From: Neodiprion pinetum
Lineage: Eukaryota > Arthropoda > Insecta > Hymenoptera > Diprionidae
NCBI RefSeq assembly: GCF_021155775.2
Contig: NC_060237.1
Location: 12,487,832-12,551,831, forward strand
DNA length: 64,000 nt
Direction: 5' to 3'
In this document: piece after piece, positions 31,950 through 42,794 of the stretch
How the letters are laid out: each line of letters begins with the position of its first letter
Numbering within the stretch: position 1 is the first letter of the stretch
Translations under genes and position numbers: made by a program
Notes under the pieces: generated by a model
What the model was told of the DNA's origin: nothing
What the model saw: the letters and a program-made list of their open reading frames with translations, nothing else
The model's database searches: none

Positions 31950-32260
31950 AAAAGTTTTCAGAAAACGAAAAAAAGTTTTCAGAAAATGAAAAAAAGTTTC
32001 CAGAAAACGAAAAAAAGTTTTCCGAAAACTTTTTTCCCATTTGATTAACACGTAAAAAAAAGTTTTCAGAAAATGAAAAAAAGTTTTCAGAAAATGAAAA
32101 AAAGTTTTCAGAAAACGAAAAAAAGTTTTCCGAAAACATTTTTCCCATTTAATTAACACGTAAAAAAAGTTTCCAGAAAAAAAAAAAAGCTTTCAGAAAA
32201 TGAAAAAAAGTTTCCAGAAAACGAAGAAAAATTTCCGAAAATGAAGAAAAGTTCACCAAA
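31950..32260. repeat. A-rich tandem repeat in the Polinton-1 spacer
   Basis: Same ~21-bp unit as at 30320, interrupted three times by a word like CGTAAAAAAAG with CATTTGATTAACACG. The right arm contains one such word, so its extra ~86 bp probably came from here. Confidence 0.8.
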
Positions 32261-32339
32261 AAATAAAATGAGCATTAATCGTATAGAAAAATTATAGATT
32301 ATCATTATTATTATTATCATTATCGTTATCATCATCATT

Positions 32340-32658
32340 TGAAGGCCTTTGATCACGGCAGGTGATGCTGGAGGTGTCCTCTGCTACCAGGGTCCGGCAC
32401 TATCGACGTCGAGGCTGCTTGCAGCCCCTCTCTTCCGCAGTCTAGAAGGACCGCGATCCTCGCCCCTACCAGGGTCGTCGCAAGAGCTGTCATTGCTCGC
32501 GTAGTCATGACCCCTGGATTTAGAGTTCGCATGATTGAGGTACACATACGACGTCCAGGCGCGGAGCTTCGGGGCGGCACAGCCAAAATATTAGTCCACT
32601 TGTGAAATCCTAGGACACAGCCGCCCCTAAAGCTCCGCGCCAGGACGTTATACGAATT
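32340..32658. other. Composite spacer with short inverted repeat
   Basis: No gene. GGCGCGGAGCTTCGGGGCGG (32557-32576) pairs imperfectly with CCGCCCCTAAAGCTCCGCGC (32621-32640). The loop holds a scrap of integrase (~32585-32612) in the orientation of the left-arm fragment. It looks like a small foldback created at a rearrangement joint. Confidence 0.45.
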
Positions 32659-32856
32659 GACAGAAATATTCACCGTGAGTGAGGTGTAAAATACCAATCC
32701 ACCCACCTACAAACTTACCGATCATCAAGATCATCCCATCGAGGGGGGCTTTTACGAGGAAGAGCTCACCAAAGAGAAATATCCCGACGGCTACCTTGTG
32801 GAGAAAGTGTTGCGCAAACGGGGGAATCTGTTCTATGTGAAGTGATTGGGTTTTGA
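32659..32856 (+). pseudogene. int: Polinton integrase 3' scrap (right arm)
   Basis: Encodes the last ~65 codons of the integrase (from the EIFTVSEV region to the terminal TGA), with a stop directly after SEV, as in the left arm. The mirrored arm boundary lies at its 5' end. Confidence 0.65.
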
Positions 32857-33099
32857 TAGTTCGCACAATAGTTGGATAAATAAAACTGACATGTAACATA
32901 ATTTGTATGTATTTTCCGACTTACAATAAAAGATTTTGAATATACAAATATTTCCACATTTTATCTCCTTTGTACGCACATGTGCCATACTCTGTACTAC
33001 GAAAATAATAATAATAATAATAATGATAATAATAATAGTGATAATAATAATGATAATATGCAATTTTGCCATACGATTATTACACATTTTATTTTTTGG

Positions 33100-33365
33100 A
33101 AAACTTTTTTTCTTTTTCTGAAAACTTTTTTTCGTTTTCTGGAAACTTTTTTTCATTTTCTGAAAACTTTTTTTCATTTTCTGAAAACTTTTTTTCATTT
33201 TCTGAAAACTTTTTTTACGTGTTAATCAAATGGGAAAAAAGTTTTCTGAAAACTTTTTTTCATTTTCTGAAAACTTTTTTTCGTTTTCTGAAAAGTTTTT
33301 TTCATTTTCTGAAAAGTTTTTTTCATTTCCTGAAAATTTTTTTTCATTTTCTGAAAACTTTTCTC
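33100..33365. repeat. A-rich tandem repeat (right arm)
   Basis: Inverted counterpart of 30320-30510, longer by one block that contains ACGTGTTAATCAAATGGG, a word otherwise seen only in the spacer array. Confidence 0.8.
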
Positions 33366-33638
33366 GTGGTAAACGAATAAATATGAATAATTGCTTGATA
33401 TATTAATAATAAATAAATAAACAATTGTTGAGTATATGAATTCGCATTTTGAAACTTCAAATCTATTAAATATCGTATTGATCGTGAAACGTTTCCGCCC
33501 GATGGTGGATCGTTCGAGGCGTCAAACATCAAATATTCACATCAATTCTATGTCTACAGTTTATCCTATAGCTATTGGGGGGCTGGGACAAACCCCCAAG
33601 GTACGGTGTCGGTCTGTCCAGGTATCAATTGCCGCTTG

Positions 33639-34751
33639 TCATCCTGCCAACTCAGAGCCAATTTTTTTTTGTACGATCGTGCTTACTTCGTGTTTTTTGC
33701 TGCGTATTAAACACTGTGGAAGAGTCAACTCTCGGTAAGCCGTCAGACAGCGCTTATAATCATCAAACGTGATGCTATTTATCGATGAATTTCTTACACC
33801 CTTGGCACGCTTACTCACTTTTACGCCACTGTCATATTTTTCCCCATCCTCACCCATCGTAGTAAATGTGTACAGCTTTGCTCGCAGTCCCACAAACTCT
33901 GTCATAATTTTACCATTATTTTCATCCTTCATTAGCCCTAGTTGTTTTTTGTTTTTAAGGGGAATACCATACACATTGTCGGGCGGATAGTCAGAGGTGT
34001 CAAACATTGTATCTACATCACGTTTGATGATATCGTAGATATTAGGCACATTGAATTGATAAATAAGGCTGTCTGTGTCGGTATACATCAATTTAGCCTG
34101 TTTATTCGAAAAGTTGGTTTTAATATAATTAAAGTGGAAATCGTAGAGAAAGATTTTTGACAGATCTAGAATTGATGCGCCGACGTGAATAGGTTTGGTG
34201 AAGTGAACTTTGACACGATTCATTTCAATGATAACCATATCAGTGTCAAATACGGTGCAGCTGTGAAAGTTTGCTCGGGCAATAAGCGTTCTCGCACCAC
34301 CTTTTCCCTCCCATTTTGTAACCAATTTAACATCTTTATGATTTCGCACATTCTCCATAGTCTTGCCGAACACAGCGTTATTCATGAGTTTGTAAAAGTT
34401 TTTCTCAAATTCATTCCTAGATTGCTTACGCATGTCTGTATTGAGCGTGATGTAAGGCTCGAGCCATGGAGATTGCGCAAACTTCAAAATTCTATGCACT
34501 TTCGTTAATTTCAATCCTAAACTCAAACACTGTTTCAAATTTCTATAGTGCAATATATACTTTGTTTTGGGGTGAAGGGTGGTCGCGAGTTTGGCATTTT
34601 TACTACCTGGAGGAGTAAAATGTTCGGGACAAAGAGGTAGGTCTTTGTGATCCTCGTGGAGTTCTACAGGGTAGTCCAAATCTACCTCCAGAAAGTAACC
34701 GATCGGCGAATCGTCCGGATGGTTCGTTATATCGATTTGCCCGCTCTTCAT
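33639..34751 (-). pseudogene. polB: Protein-primed DNA polymerase B, C-terminal half (right arm)
   Basis: Identical in sequence to the left-arm copy, including the same truncated start and the same C-terminal frameshift in the A-run (33660-33669). Motifs B and C are intact, motif A and exonuclease are absent. Confidence 0.8.
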
Positions 34752-35578
34752 CACCCTCCCGACTCTGCAGAGAAGATGAAATTCATGTAAAAAATGACGT
34801 CAGAGGCGACGGGGTCCGCAGTCCCCCTCCCACCATCCCTAAATTTTTGGGTTTTATGAGTCGTTAAGCAGCGTGAGCCATGTGGTGGGAAAAATCGGTC
34901 AACGAAAAGCGAGTGGCGAACGGTGTTTGGTGTCAGAAAAATCTTATCTTGCCCGCTCTTCACCGGATGGTATGTGCACATGCAGTTTTGGGGTTTTACG
35001 ACTCTTGATAGCGAGCAAGTCCGAGCCTGCACATCCCCAACCATATTAGCGTGGGGTATGCAATGGAAAGCTGGCGAGCTCTTGAGAAAATTTTCTCCTA
35101 GCTTATACCGCCTCCCCCGCGTCACTCTTTCGTCTCTATGTCACGTGATGCGTGCTCTACGAATGATTGGCCGGCTGGGTTTTGCTCGGTGGGGGGCGGG
35201 TGCGAGTCCTTTAGTATTTATTCGAACAGTGGTTTGAAAACTTCTCTAGTAATTTTGAAAAATCCTTCGTGTCAAAACAGACGTTTTTGATAAAGTGAGC
35301 TGTGAGAAAGAAAAAAATCGGTGTTCATTGGAAAAATCTCAAGACTTCAACGAGTTTATATTTTTTGTGAGTACTTTATAGAATACACATATATATGTAT
35401 ATGGTGCTACGCCAATCCTCTTACGATACTGTGAATGTTGATTTGAATTCCGTAATGATTATCGCATTTGATTAGTATGTTAACAAAAGTTTTTTTCGAT
35501 TTGTTTTAACTTTTCTGTATTCCCTATCATCGTATCCATAAAAATTCTGGAAAAATTTTAGAATCATATCGAAAAAAT
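34752..35578. other. Polinton-1 intergenic region (right arm)
   Basis: Mirror of 28109-28935. No supported gene. Confidence 0.4.
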
Positions 35579-36043
35579 ATGAACGGACAGAAAAGGGGGC
35601 CATCAGACTCCCCACCCCATTCACCACCACGATCGCCGACATATAAGCGGGTGTGCAGAGGGGCGGCTTATTATGAGGAGGATGATGAGGATGAATTGAC
35701 TGATAGTGATGCTGATAGGCTAATTATCGACCCCGAGCGATGTATTGACGATAGTGTTGGTGATGATCATCGCGAGTTTGAACATCATTTGGCTCGCGAG
35801 CATCATCTCGAATCATCATCATCATCGAGTGATGTGGAGGATGAGGAGGAGGAGGAGGAGGAGGAGGAGGAGGAGGAGGAGGAGGAGGAAGCAGAGGTGG
35901 AGGGTGTTTGGAATGGCGGTGATGATAATGACGCACGCTTTCAATTCGGTTTACTTCTGGATCAGATTGATGAAATCCGTGAAATCCTGGGAGACATAGA
36001 TAGGGCTGACGATGATGGTTATTTTTCGGACGAGGATTGGTGA
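35579..36043 (+). CDS. Acidic poly-Glu protein D (right arm)
   Basis: 154-aa counterpart of the left-arm protein; the glutamate run is one codon shorter and all else is identical. ATG at 35579, stop overlapping the GTGAGT donor-like word. Function unknown. Confidence 0.5.
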   Translation: MNGQKRGPSDSPPHSPPRSPTYKRVCRGAAYYEEDDEDELTDSDADRLIIDPERCIDDSVGDDHREFEHHLAREHHLESSSSSSDVEDEEEEEEEEEEEEEEEEAEVEGVWNGGDDNDARFQFGLLLDQIDEIREILGDIDRADDDGYFSDEDW

Positions 36044-36237
36044 GTAGCACTACATTAAAATAAAATTCTAGTATCTTCCACACCTTCTCCGTATCACTCA
36101 TTTTGAATAGGTGGAAACTTTTTTGAATTGGAGATTTATCATGCATATAAATGATGAGTGCAGCAGCATCAACTTTTCTATTTCGGCTTGCTCTTTTTAC
36201 AGATTTTTCATCGCGAATCAATTTTGGAAAGAAAAAA

Positions 36238-36576
36238 ATGTCATCTCATTCGAGTGATGATAACGACGAGTGGTCGAGCATTGATTGGGGCGAGGATGAG
36301 GAGGCTGAGGAAGAGATAATTATAGGCTTTTCCGAAGCAACACGCGAGTTCTCGTTGGAGGAGCTTCGGGATCTCGTTGAGGATGCGCGAGCTGCTCGAG
36401 TGAGACCAAACAGCCAATATTATATAAATTACGGTGATATATGTATGCAAATAATTGTAGAAAAATGGGCGAATGAAACTATCGTAATAATTATAGATGT
36501 TGAAAATAGCGATGATGATGATAATGTTAACGAACAGGATAGCGATAATGATTTTATGGATTATTTCGAGGAATAA
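36238..36576 (+). CDS. Acidic protein C (right arm)
   Basis: Identical to the left-arm acidic protein. ATG 36238 is preferred over the in-frame ATG at 36151 because a polypyrimidine-AG acceptor (~36201) lies between them. Downstream ~280 bp are AT-rich and shared with the convergent 282-aa gene. Confidence 0.5.
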   Translation: MSSHSSDDNDEWSSIDWGEDEEAEEEIIIGFSEATREFSLEELRDLVEDARAARVRPNSQYYINYGDICMQIIVEKWANETIVIIIDVENSDDDDNVNEQDSDNDFMDYFEE

Positions 36577-36858
36577 ACCACGCTAAATTCATAATTATTG
36601 ATTATATATTTTTCACAAGTAAAAATTCATAACATTTACATTTTGTATGAGGAGAATGGGTAAAAGTTATAAAGATATATATTTGTAATGTATCCTATTT
36701 CTAGATTATAATTTTATCGAATAGTAAATTTTTTTAATTCCATGTATAAGCTGTGATATAATTGAGATTAATTCTATCGAATATTCTACATATAAACGCG
36801 AATATAATTGTATATATCGTAATAAATTCTATTGTTATTTTGGTAAATATTGTCCATA

Positions 36859-37707
36859 TTATCTATACACGCGATTGCAAGCTAAACAGTCTTTAATTAG
36901 AGGATTCGGTCCATCCACGATATCGCCATCGGGTCCTGGTGTGTAATGTATGCTACATCTGCGGAACCTTGCGACCGCGTGGTCCATTTTCATATTCTCT
37001 GGTAGTTTATCCCACGCATCATTGATGGAGTTTGATGCGAACGTGCAGATAAATTCTTTTGGTAAAAAAGCTATATCCTCGGACATCATTCCCCTTAAAC
37101 CGTCCAATTCTTTGTACAGACGGAAGGATTTCTCGAGGGAGCTGGTACACTCCTTCGAATACCAACTCCTTAGTCGCTGCACATTTTCAAACGCGCAATT
37201 GTATGCCGGGATGTATTCAGAGTTGTCATCATACCAAATTGAGCCTGGCGCTGCTGCTTGCTGGAGGTTATTCGCTGGAGAGTATCCATGGTTCGCGTCG
37301 TGCCACGATGCCGCTTCCATATACCTCAATTTTTCCAGTGCAGGGGGTATGATATGCAAATCTTCCATATTAATAACCCTCGTTGTACCATCGACGATCT
37401 CCGTCAGCCATGCTTTCTTCTCCGCCCCTTTGACGTATACGTAACACGCATTTTCAACCATTTTTCTCACAATCTTCGTCACATCCTCGTGAGATTTGTT
37501 GCCTGCGTTCCATGATATTCCATGGTGATTGTGCGTCAACCATGCATTGGTAGCTCTACATTCAAGTGGTAGGCTTGCCAAATCATAGGGCGGCTTGAAA
37601 ATGATGTAATCCAGACCCGACCCGTTTACATTCACGACTGCGACTTCCTTGGGTACAAACTTCATGTTATGACCGATAAAACATTGCACGTCTAGGATCA
37701 TCGCCAT
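36859..37707 (-). CDS. Polinton-associated conserved protein (282 aa), right arm
   Basis: Identical to the left-arm ORF, with the same TATA box 27 bp upstream of its ATG (37734-37742). Landmarks DVQCF, FKPPYD, HHGISW and VYVKG are all retained. Function unknown. Confidence 0.65.
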   Translation of the reverse strand: MAMILDVQCFIGHNMKFVPKEVAVVNVNGSGLDYIIFKPPYDLASLPLECRATNAWLTHNHHGISWNAGNKSHEDVTKIVRKMVENACYVYVKGAEKKAWLTEIVDGTTRVINMEDLHIIPPALEKLRYMEAASWHDANHGYSPANNLQQAAAPGSIWYDDNSEYIPAYNCAFENVQRLRSWYSKECTSSLEKSFRLYKELDGLRGMMSEDIAFLPKEFICTFASNSINDAWDKLPENMKMDHAVARFRRCSIHYTPGPDGDIVDGPNPLIKDCLACNRVYR

Positions 37708-37733
37708 GTTGAGGAGTGGGAATGTTGCGCTCG

Positions 37734-37742
37734 ATTATATAC
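37734..37742 (-). promoter_or_regulatory. TATA box of the right-arm 282-aa gene
   Basis: Inverse of the left-arm box at 25942-25950, same spacing to the ATG. Confidence 0.55.
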
Positions 37743-37846
37743 TGACGGATTGTATGTGGAAGACTGACTATTCCATCTCCAGCACACCCGCTTTTACCCC
37801 CTCGTGGATGAATTTTGTGGAAGTAGAGGGGGATCGCATAGTTCAT

Positions 37847-38161
37847 TTAAGGCGCATAACTGCATGAAAATTCGAACTTGTTGAATTCTCCACCAAGGTA
37901 TTTCATTTGCAGACGATTTTCTCCGGCCATGCTACACATTTCAGTCAGCTGACTGGAATCTTCTTGTAGAACTCTTGCGATTCTCGGTGGTAAGAAGACG
38001 TTGTATTCTCCATCGATTGTCGCCAGAACACGTACCCCGAATTTTGTTTTGACCAGTCGTAACCCGATGACGTCATACACTCCCCCAATTTCGAGTTCCG
38101 ACATCTTCTTGGTTGGCAGATTCTCCAGGCGGCTGACGTGGTTAACTTTTGCTAGATCCAT
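37847..38161 (-). CDS. Polinton-type small protein (104 aa), right arm
   Basis: Identical to the left-arm protein at 25523-25837 and intact, with the same promoter arrangement. Function unknown; a small beta-barrel is possible. Confidence 0.6.
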   Translation of the reverse strand: MDLAKVNHVSRLENLPTKKMSELEIGGVYDVIGLRLVKTKFGVRVLATIDGEYNVFLPPRIARVLQEDSSQLTEMCSMAGENRLQMKYLGGEFNKFEFSCSYAP

Positions 38162-38245
38162 CGCGTTTCGAGGTTATTTCACGAGCGAGAACAGTTCACA
38201 ATGAGAATACGATGAGAACAGAGTGACGATCACGATAGACGTACG

Positions 38246-38254
38246 CTTTATATA
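38246..38254 (-). promoter_or_regulatory. TATA box of the right-arm 104-aa gene
   Basis: Inverse of the left-arm box at 25430-25438. Confidence 0.55.
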
Positions 38255-38490
38255 CCACCCACCCCCACTACAATTTTTCCATTGGACAAGTCTCGACACG
38301 CATATTGTGCGAGGAATTTTTATGGGGCCACTCCCCCACTATCCCAGATTGGTTTAAGTGCATTGTCGGCACTATCTCAAAGAGCAATTTCCTGGAATTT
38401 TTTCAATAGATCTAGCAAGTTTTTACCCTATCTGATTTATGTGCGGCTTTCCGGCGCCAAACAAGTCTCGACAGGAATTATTTTGCGTGC

Positions 38491-38522
<32 letters not shown>

Positions 38523-38718
38523 CAAATCCTATGGAAATAGCCGCCGAAAATGACCGGGGGGGGGGGGTGCGCGCCGTGAGTCACGGGGGGGGGGGGAGGG
38601 GGGGTGAGAGAGGGTGCGCTGTGAGCCGGGGGGGGGGGGGGGGGCTAGGGGGGAGCTGGGGGGGAACTAGGGGGGAGCGCCGCCATCTTTGAGTTAGAAC
38701 CGGCATATATACACTACT

Positions 38719-40238
38719 GATATAATTAACAGCATAGCAAAGAAGGGAAAGATATGTGACCAAACATGTAAAATGCTAAAAAAACTTAATTCACTACCAC
38801 CTAAAATATATTTCCAACCAAAAGTGCATAAACAAAATCATCCGTTAAGACCGATTGTCTCGAATATAAATTCGAAAAGAAAAAAAAAAAAAAAAAAAAA
38901 ACCCACATACAAATGTATGTGCAGGAATCTTATCGTATACTGTAGGTCAAACGAAATATCACGTAAAATATTCTTGGTTTTTCGTTAAGGAGATCAGAGG
39001 AATAAACGTTCCTAAAGAATACTCACTTATATCGTTAGATGTGTCGTCGCGTCGATGTATACTAACATTCCTACCAACTTAGTTATAGCCATTATAAAGA
39101 AAAACTGGGCCCATATATCAAAACATACGGCCATTTCAAAAATAGATTTTGTAAGGGCTGTGGATATGTGCATTAACTCTACTTATTTCGCACATGGCAA
39201 TAGTTTTTATAAGCAAATTTATGGAGTAGCTATGGGATCACCAATTAGCCCGGTTGTAGCTAATTAGGTAATAGAAACATTTGAACAGGATGTCTTAAAT
39301 TCTTTGCCTTTTGAATTAATGTTTTTCAAACGAAATGTGGATGATACAATTACATGTGTACACAATGACAATATTCAACAACTAGTGAATGCATTTAATG
39401 TATATCATCCACGTATAAAATTCACGTATAAATTGGAAGAAAACAATAGAATCAGCTTTCTTGATACGTGGATTATTAATCATGAGGGAATATTGCAAAC
39501 AGATTAGTATCACAAACAAACTTGGTCTGCCAGATATATTAACTTTAATTCGCACCATCCGTTTCGGTATAAAAAAAGTGTGGCGATCGGTTTATTTGAT
39601 AGAAGCATTACAGTCTCTGAGGCGCGGTTTAAAAAAAGAAATTCAAAACTAGTGCGTGAAACTTTGAAGAAAAACGGCTATCCAGACAAATTGATGGGAC
39701 ATTTACAGGAGCAAAGAATAGACAAGCATTACAATAGTGGCAATGTTGATAACTGTGATACCAACAAAAACAAATGTCTGGGATCGATTCCCTTTGCTGA
39801 GGGTCTGTCACAGAACATGAAAAATACACATCGCAAAGGAAACATCAATGTGTCGTATAAAATCACTAATACGTTAAATAAGATATTGACATGTTTAAAA
39901 TCAGAAACAGCCTCGCTAGAACAAACGAATATTATCTATAAGATTAACTGTATAGATTGTGAGAAATGCTACATAGGCCAATCCTTGCAACATTTAAAAA
40001 CAAGGATCGCCAATCATAAATATGAAATTAAAATTAAAACATATGATCCAGACAGCTAGCTTATGACGCACTGGTGAAAGGGCATATGTTTAATTCTGAA
40101 AATGTAAAGATCTTAGACAATGAGACAAACTCGCACAAAAGGATTATAAAAGAAATGATGCACATATCGAAAAACAATACTGTCAACAAAAGAACTGACA
40201 TTGAAAATTTAGGTTATCTTTACTCAGACATTATTTAA
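38719..40238 (+). pseudogene. PLE-B plus copy, 3' half (RT core and GIY-YIG endonuclease)
   Basis: Continues PLE-B after the Polinton-1 insertion. In order: MLKKLNSLPPKIYFQPKVHK (~38773), a poly-A slip at ~38880-38900, the RT motif GVAMGSPISPVVAN (in 39055-39267), an altered catalytic box reading NVDD (near 39340), RT tail frames, and the nuclease YKINCIDCEKCYIGQSLQHL (in 39580-40059). Stops and frameshifts break it at least four times. It ends TAA 40236-40238. Confidence 0.75.
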
Positions 40239-40562
40239 TTCGCAAAGTTAATATGTATTGAAGGACATGTAAACAAATTGCCAGTACACCAACAAATACG
40301 TAGAAAATTGTGTGACATTCAAACATTGTTGCTATAATTAACATTAGGAGTGTCAAGATGACAAATGGACAGTCACTTACATTTCTTCTGAAACACCACG
40401 CAAGAAACATCTTCAATGCTAAGGAATGTCAAAAAATGTGAGTGTGGAATATTTCAATTCTATACAAGAATTCATTAGAAATATTTAATAGTGGCATTTT
40501 TGTACATTAATGTAATTGAAAATTTTATATATAAAATCGCTTATTTATTCAAATTCAAGAAA

Positions 40563-40597
40563 CCTGATGATGGCAGGCGGGGTCCTGAAGAAACGTC
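40563..40597 (+). ncRNA. Decayed hammerhead-like core, PLE-B plus copy
   Basis: CCTGATGA and GAAACGTC are intact, but the stem II 3' strand is changed (CCTGAAG instead of CCTGCCG), so the stem is weakened compared with 18358-18392. Confidence 0.45.
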
Positions 40598-40703
40598 GAA
40601 ATAAAGGCGTTATCCTCTGTGAATTGCATCTTTTCATCCTTGACTGTTTCACCCAACGGAAATTGAATAATATAATAAACGGTCACGAACATTAAACTCA
40701 TCC

Positions 40704-41212
40704 TTCACATAGGGGAAAATCTTAATACTTTTGTTAGTAAGAATCTTATCATCCTCAACTATGTCTAAACCGATATCCCTAGAAGTTTTGTCATTCAAAT
40801 AAGCAACCCTATTCGTAATACTTTGGTTAACCAACTTAGTTGGTTAGTTGTTAAGCACCAAAACTTGTTCAATAAGGTCTAAGTTTCTGGAATAGAATGA
40901 GGATTCTTATAAAAAGAGAAGTGTCATCAAGTGATACTAGAAGCTTTTCATCCGGGATCTTGAGGTTTTGGATCTTATTTACAAACTCAAAGCCTTCCTT
41001 TACGTTCGACAATGATTTGTAGCAAGAGAATTTTGAAAGACCATTCACAAACTTTGTTAGCTGATACGTTGGACTATTGATGAATGTAACAATTGCTGAT
41101 ACGCTGTTGTAAGTGGACAAGTTACGTTTCAGGTGTGAGTTGATGTAATCATTGGAGAACTAGCCATTGACCAATTTGTTAACATGGGTTTGAAGTGTGA
41201 AAGTTAGATCGT
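40704..41212 (-). pseudogene. PLE-D N-terminal RT region
   Basis: The minus-strand frame 41120-40869 contains IVTFINSPTYQLTKFVNGLS and DEKLLVSLDDTSLF. These are the PLE 'S-P-T-Y-x-L-x-K' region and RT motif A. 40834-40649 continues but runs into PLE-B at its end. PLE-B's insertion at 40703/40704 splits it from its C-terminal half at 18286. Confidence 0.65.
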
Positions 41213-42103
41213 TCTCGATCTGTTTTACCGAAAGATCGAGTTCCTATTGAAAAAAGTTCAAATGTGGTCTACAGAATTCCTTGCGCGGATTGCAACAAAT
41301 GTTATATAAGGCAATCTGGCAGACATTAAAGACTAGAATCAATGAACATAAAACTAACATTTTTTCTGATCCGGATAAACAAACAGCCTTGGCAAAACGT
41401 AGAATAGAACGTAATCACAATTTTAATTTTACAGAAGTTAGCGTCCTCCACGGTGAGAAAGATCATAGAAAGTGATTGAAATTAGAAATGTGTAGTATTG
41501 TTGACGAATGCGATTCCGTCAATTTAAGATCTGACACAGATAACGTCAGCCACGTTTATTACAGTTTGATTTTGATCAAATAGGGAGTTTCTCTTTCCTT
41601 CCTGCGGTGGAGGTAGCTTACTTCCTAGGATAGATACCAGTGCCACGACGTCTTTCTCTCTATGGTTCTTTCCTAGTTACCGACTGTACTTCTATACTCA
41701 TTGAATCGTCATCTCATCGTTCACAATTTATGGTCTTTTTCGCTCGCCATTCTGCCTTACCGGCTTAAAACCTATGCGGCTAACGGTTTTCGTTTTAAAT
41801 CACGGATTTCATCTTATAGTGGTCCCGAAGGAGCCAGACAAATGAATAATAAATATTCTGTTACCCGTTTGGTAAGTTTGTGCTTCTTTGATGAGCCAAT
41901 GATAATTAATAAGCCTTTCTTTGAACACAGATGACGACTCGGTGAGCTATGGATTCTTTCCATTTCTTGACGGATTGAATCCAGGTTCGGCCTTGATGCC
42001 GTTTACTAAGTAACTTAATGCAAGTTCCTTCCCCCCCCCCCCCCCCCGCCCTTTTTGTTTTTCTTTTTTCGCAATATATTTTTTCTTCACGCTTAATATG
42101 AAA
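41213..42103 (+). pseudogene. PLE-D truncated second copy (endonuclease and 3' end)
   Basis: Begins at the linker before the nuclease and reads SSNVVYRIPCADCNKCYIRQ, where the YIG glycine is changed to R. Frameshifts follow. From ~41450 it mirrors 17340-18000, including a C-run at ~42031-42047 opposite the G-run at 17395-17406. Confidence 0.6.
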
Positions 42104-42735
42104 TGCTGTCATTTTTGTAAAATCACAGATTATATTCAAGCAGCAAGCGTAATAACATCATTTTTATGATCTTTGTTTATCAACAGTGCATTTATTTTTA
42201 TTAAACTCCAATATAAATACGCGTGAAATGTCAATCCGTCTGACCCGTTCGGCCGGATCAACCGTATTGAATTTACCTCACGCAAGCAGCACTACTTCAC
42301 TCGCGGTGGCGATTATTGCTATTGTACTTAGCACTGATTGTATATCTATATTAGACCTGTCTAAAAAAATTTATGTGGTGCTGTCGGGAGGTTAGTTACT
42401 GTATGACGCCAGAGAATATGGTTTACAGGTTGTTTATTGCCAGAAAAATCGGGTTACACAGTTCAGATAGCGAAGCAGAAAATGCGGAAGGCAGAAAAAA
42501 TAAACGAAACGAGTTGATAGATACGTATGTGCCAAGAGCGTGGCGAAGACTGGGTAGAGATGAAGAAAAAGTGCAGACTCGCCCCCGAGTCGAGGCCAAG
42601 GGTCGCGTCGCGCCATAAATGCCACATGTAGCGAAATTTCCGGCGCGGTCAAACCCTTAGCCCTCGGCTAGCGAGGCGAGGCCTGGACACTCGAAGGTTT
42701 GTTGTAAGGAGAAGGGTAAGAATTCTCGACCTTGT
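42104..42735. other. No gene seen between PLE-D and PLE-C
   Basis: Short ORFs without motifs (42186-42395, 42373-42618). It may be a remnant of another repeat; I cannot assign it. Confidence 0.35.
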
Positions 42736-42794
42736 AGATAATATATAATTGAATCTTGGTGAGCGGACATAGAAATGTAAAACGTATTTTCGTT

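Larger units (their letters stand above)
24964..38718. mobile_element. Polinton-1: near-palindromic Polinton/Maverick-type element, 13.76 kb
   Basis: Begins AGTAGTGTATATACGCCGG and ends with its inverse, so the termini read AG...CT as in Polintons. The 6-bp flanks are aatata (24958-24963) and gatata (38719-38724), five of six identical. The same PLE-B reading resumes across the insertion. Arms of ~6 kb carry identical gene sets: 104-aa, 282-aa and two acidic ORFs plus a PolB C-terminal half. Integrase is reduced to 3' scraps. No capsid, ATPase or maturation protease is visible, so it is non-autonomous. Confidence 0.8.
32659..38718 (-). repeat. Right arm (terminal inverted repeat) of Polinton-1
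   Basis: 6,060-bp mirror of 24964-30942. The only sizeable difference is ~86 extra bases in the A-rich repeat (33100-33365). Confidence 0.85.
18287..40703. mobile_element. PLE-B: Penelope-like inverted dimer hosting PLE-A and Polinton-1
   Basis: A 5'-truncated minus copy (23935->23020, then 18417->18287) sits head to head with a longer plus copy (about 23940->24963, then 38719->40703). Each arm was later split, the minus arm by PLE-A and the plus arm by Polinton-1. The plus copy's terminal ~110 bp (GAAACGTCGAAATAAAGGC followed by GTTTCACCCAACG) appears at both 23940-24053 and 40590-40700, the terminal-repeat arrangement known for PLEs. Insertion into PLE-D is marked by the direct repeat TTCACATAGG. 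Confidence 0.65.
17180..42103. mobile_element. PLE-D: outermost Penelope-like element of the nest
   Basis: The minus-strand copy runs 41212->40704, is interrupted by PLE-B (18287-40703), and resumes 18286->17180. A second, 5'-truncated copy lies head to head on the plus strand (41213-42103). The outer parts of the two copies mirror each other (17340-18000 against 41450-42101). The interrupting insertion is flanked by the 10-bp direct repeat TTCACATAGG (18277-18286 and 40704-40713). All coding parts are broken. Confidence 0.65.

Noticed and set aside
24964..38718. The palindrome as a pure assembly or library artefact
   Set aside because: Arms differ in repeat and homopolymer lengths, the spacer is unique, and the near-duplicated 6-bp flanks join two halves of one PLE.
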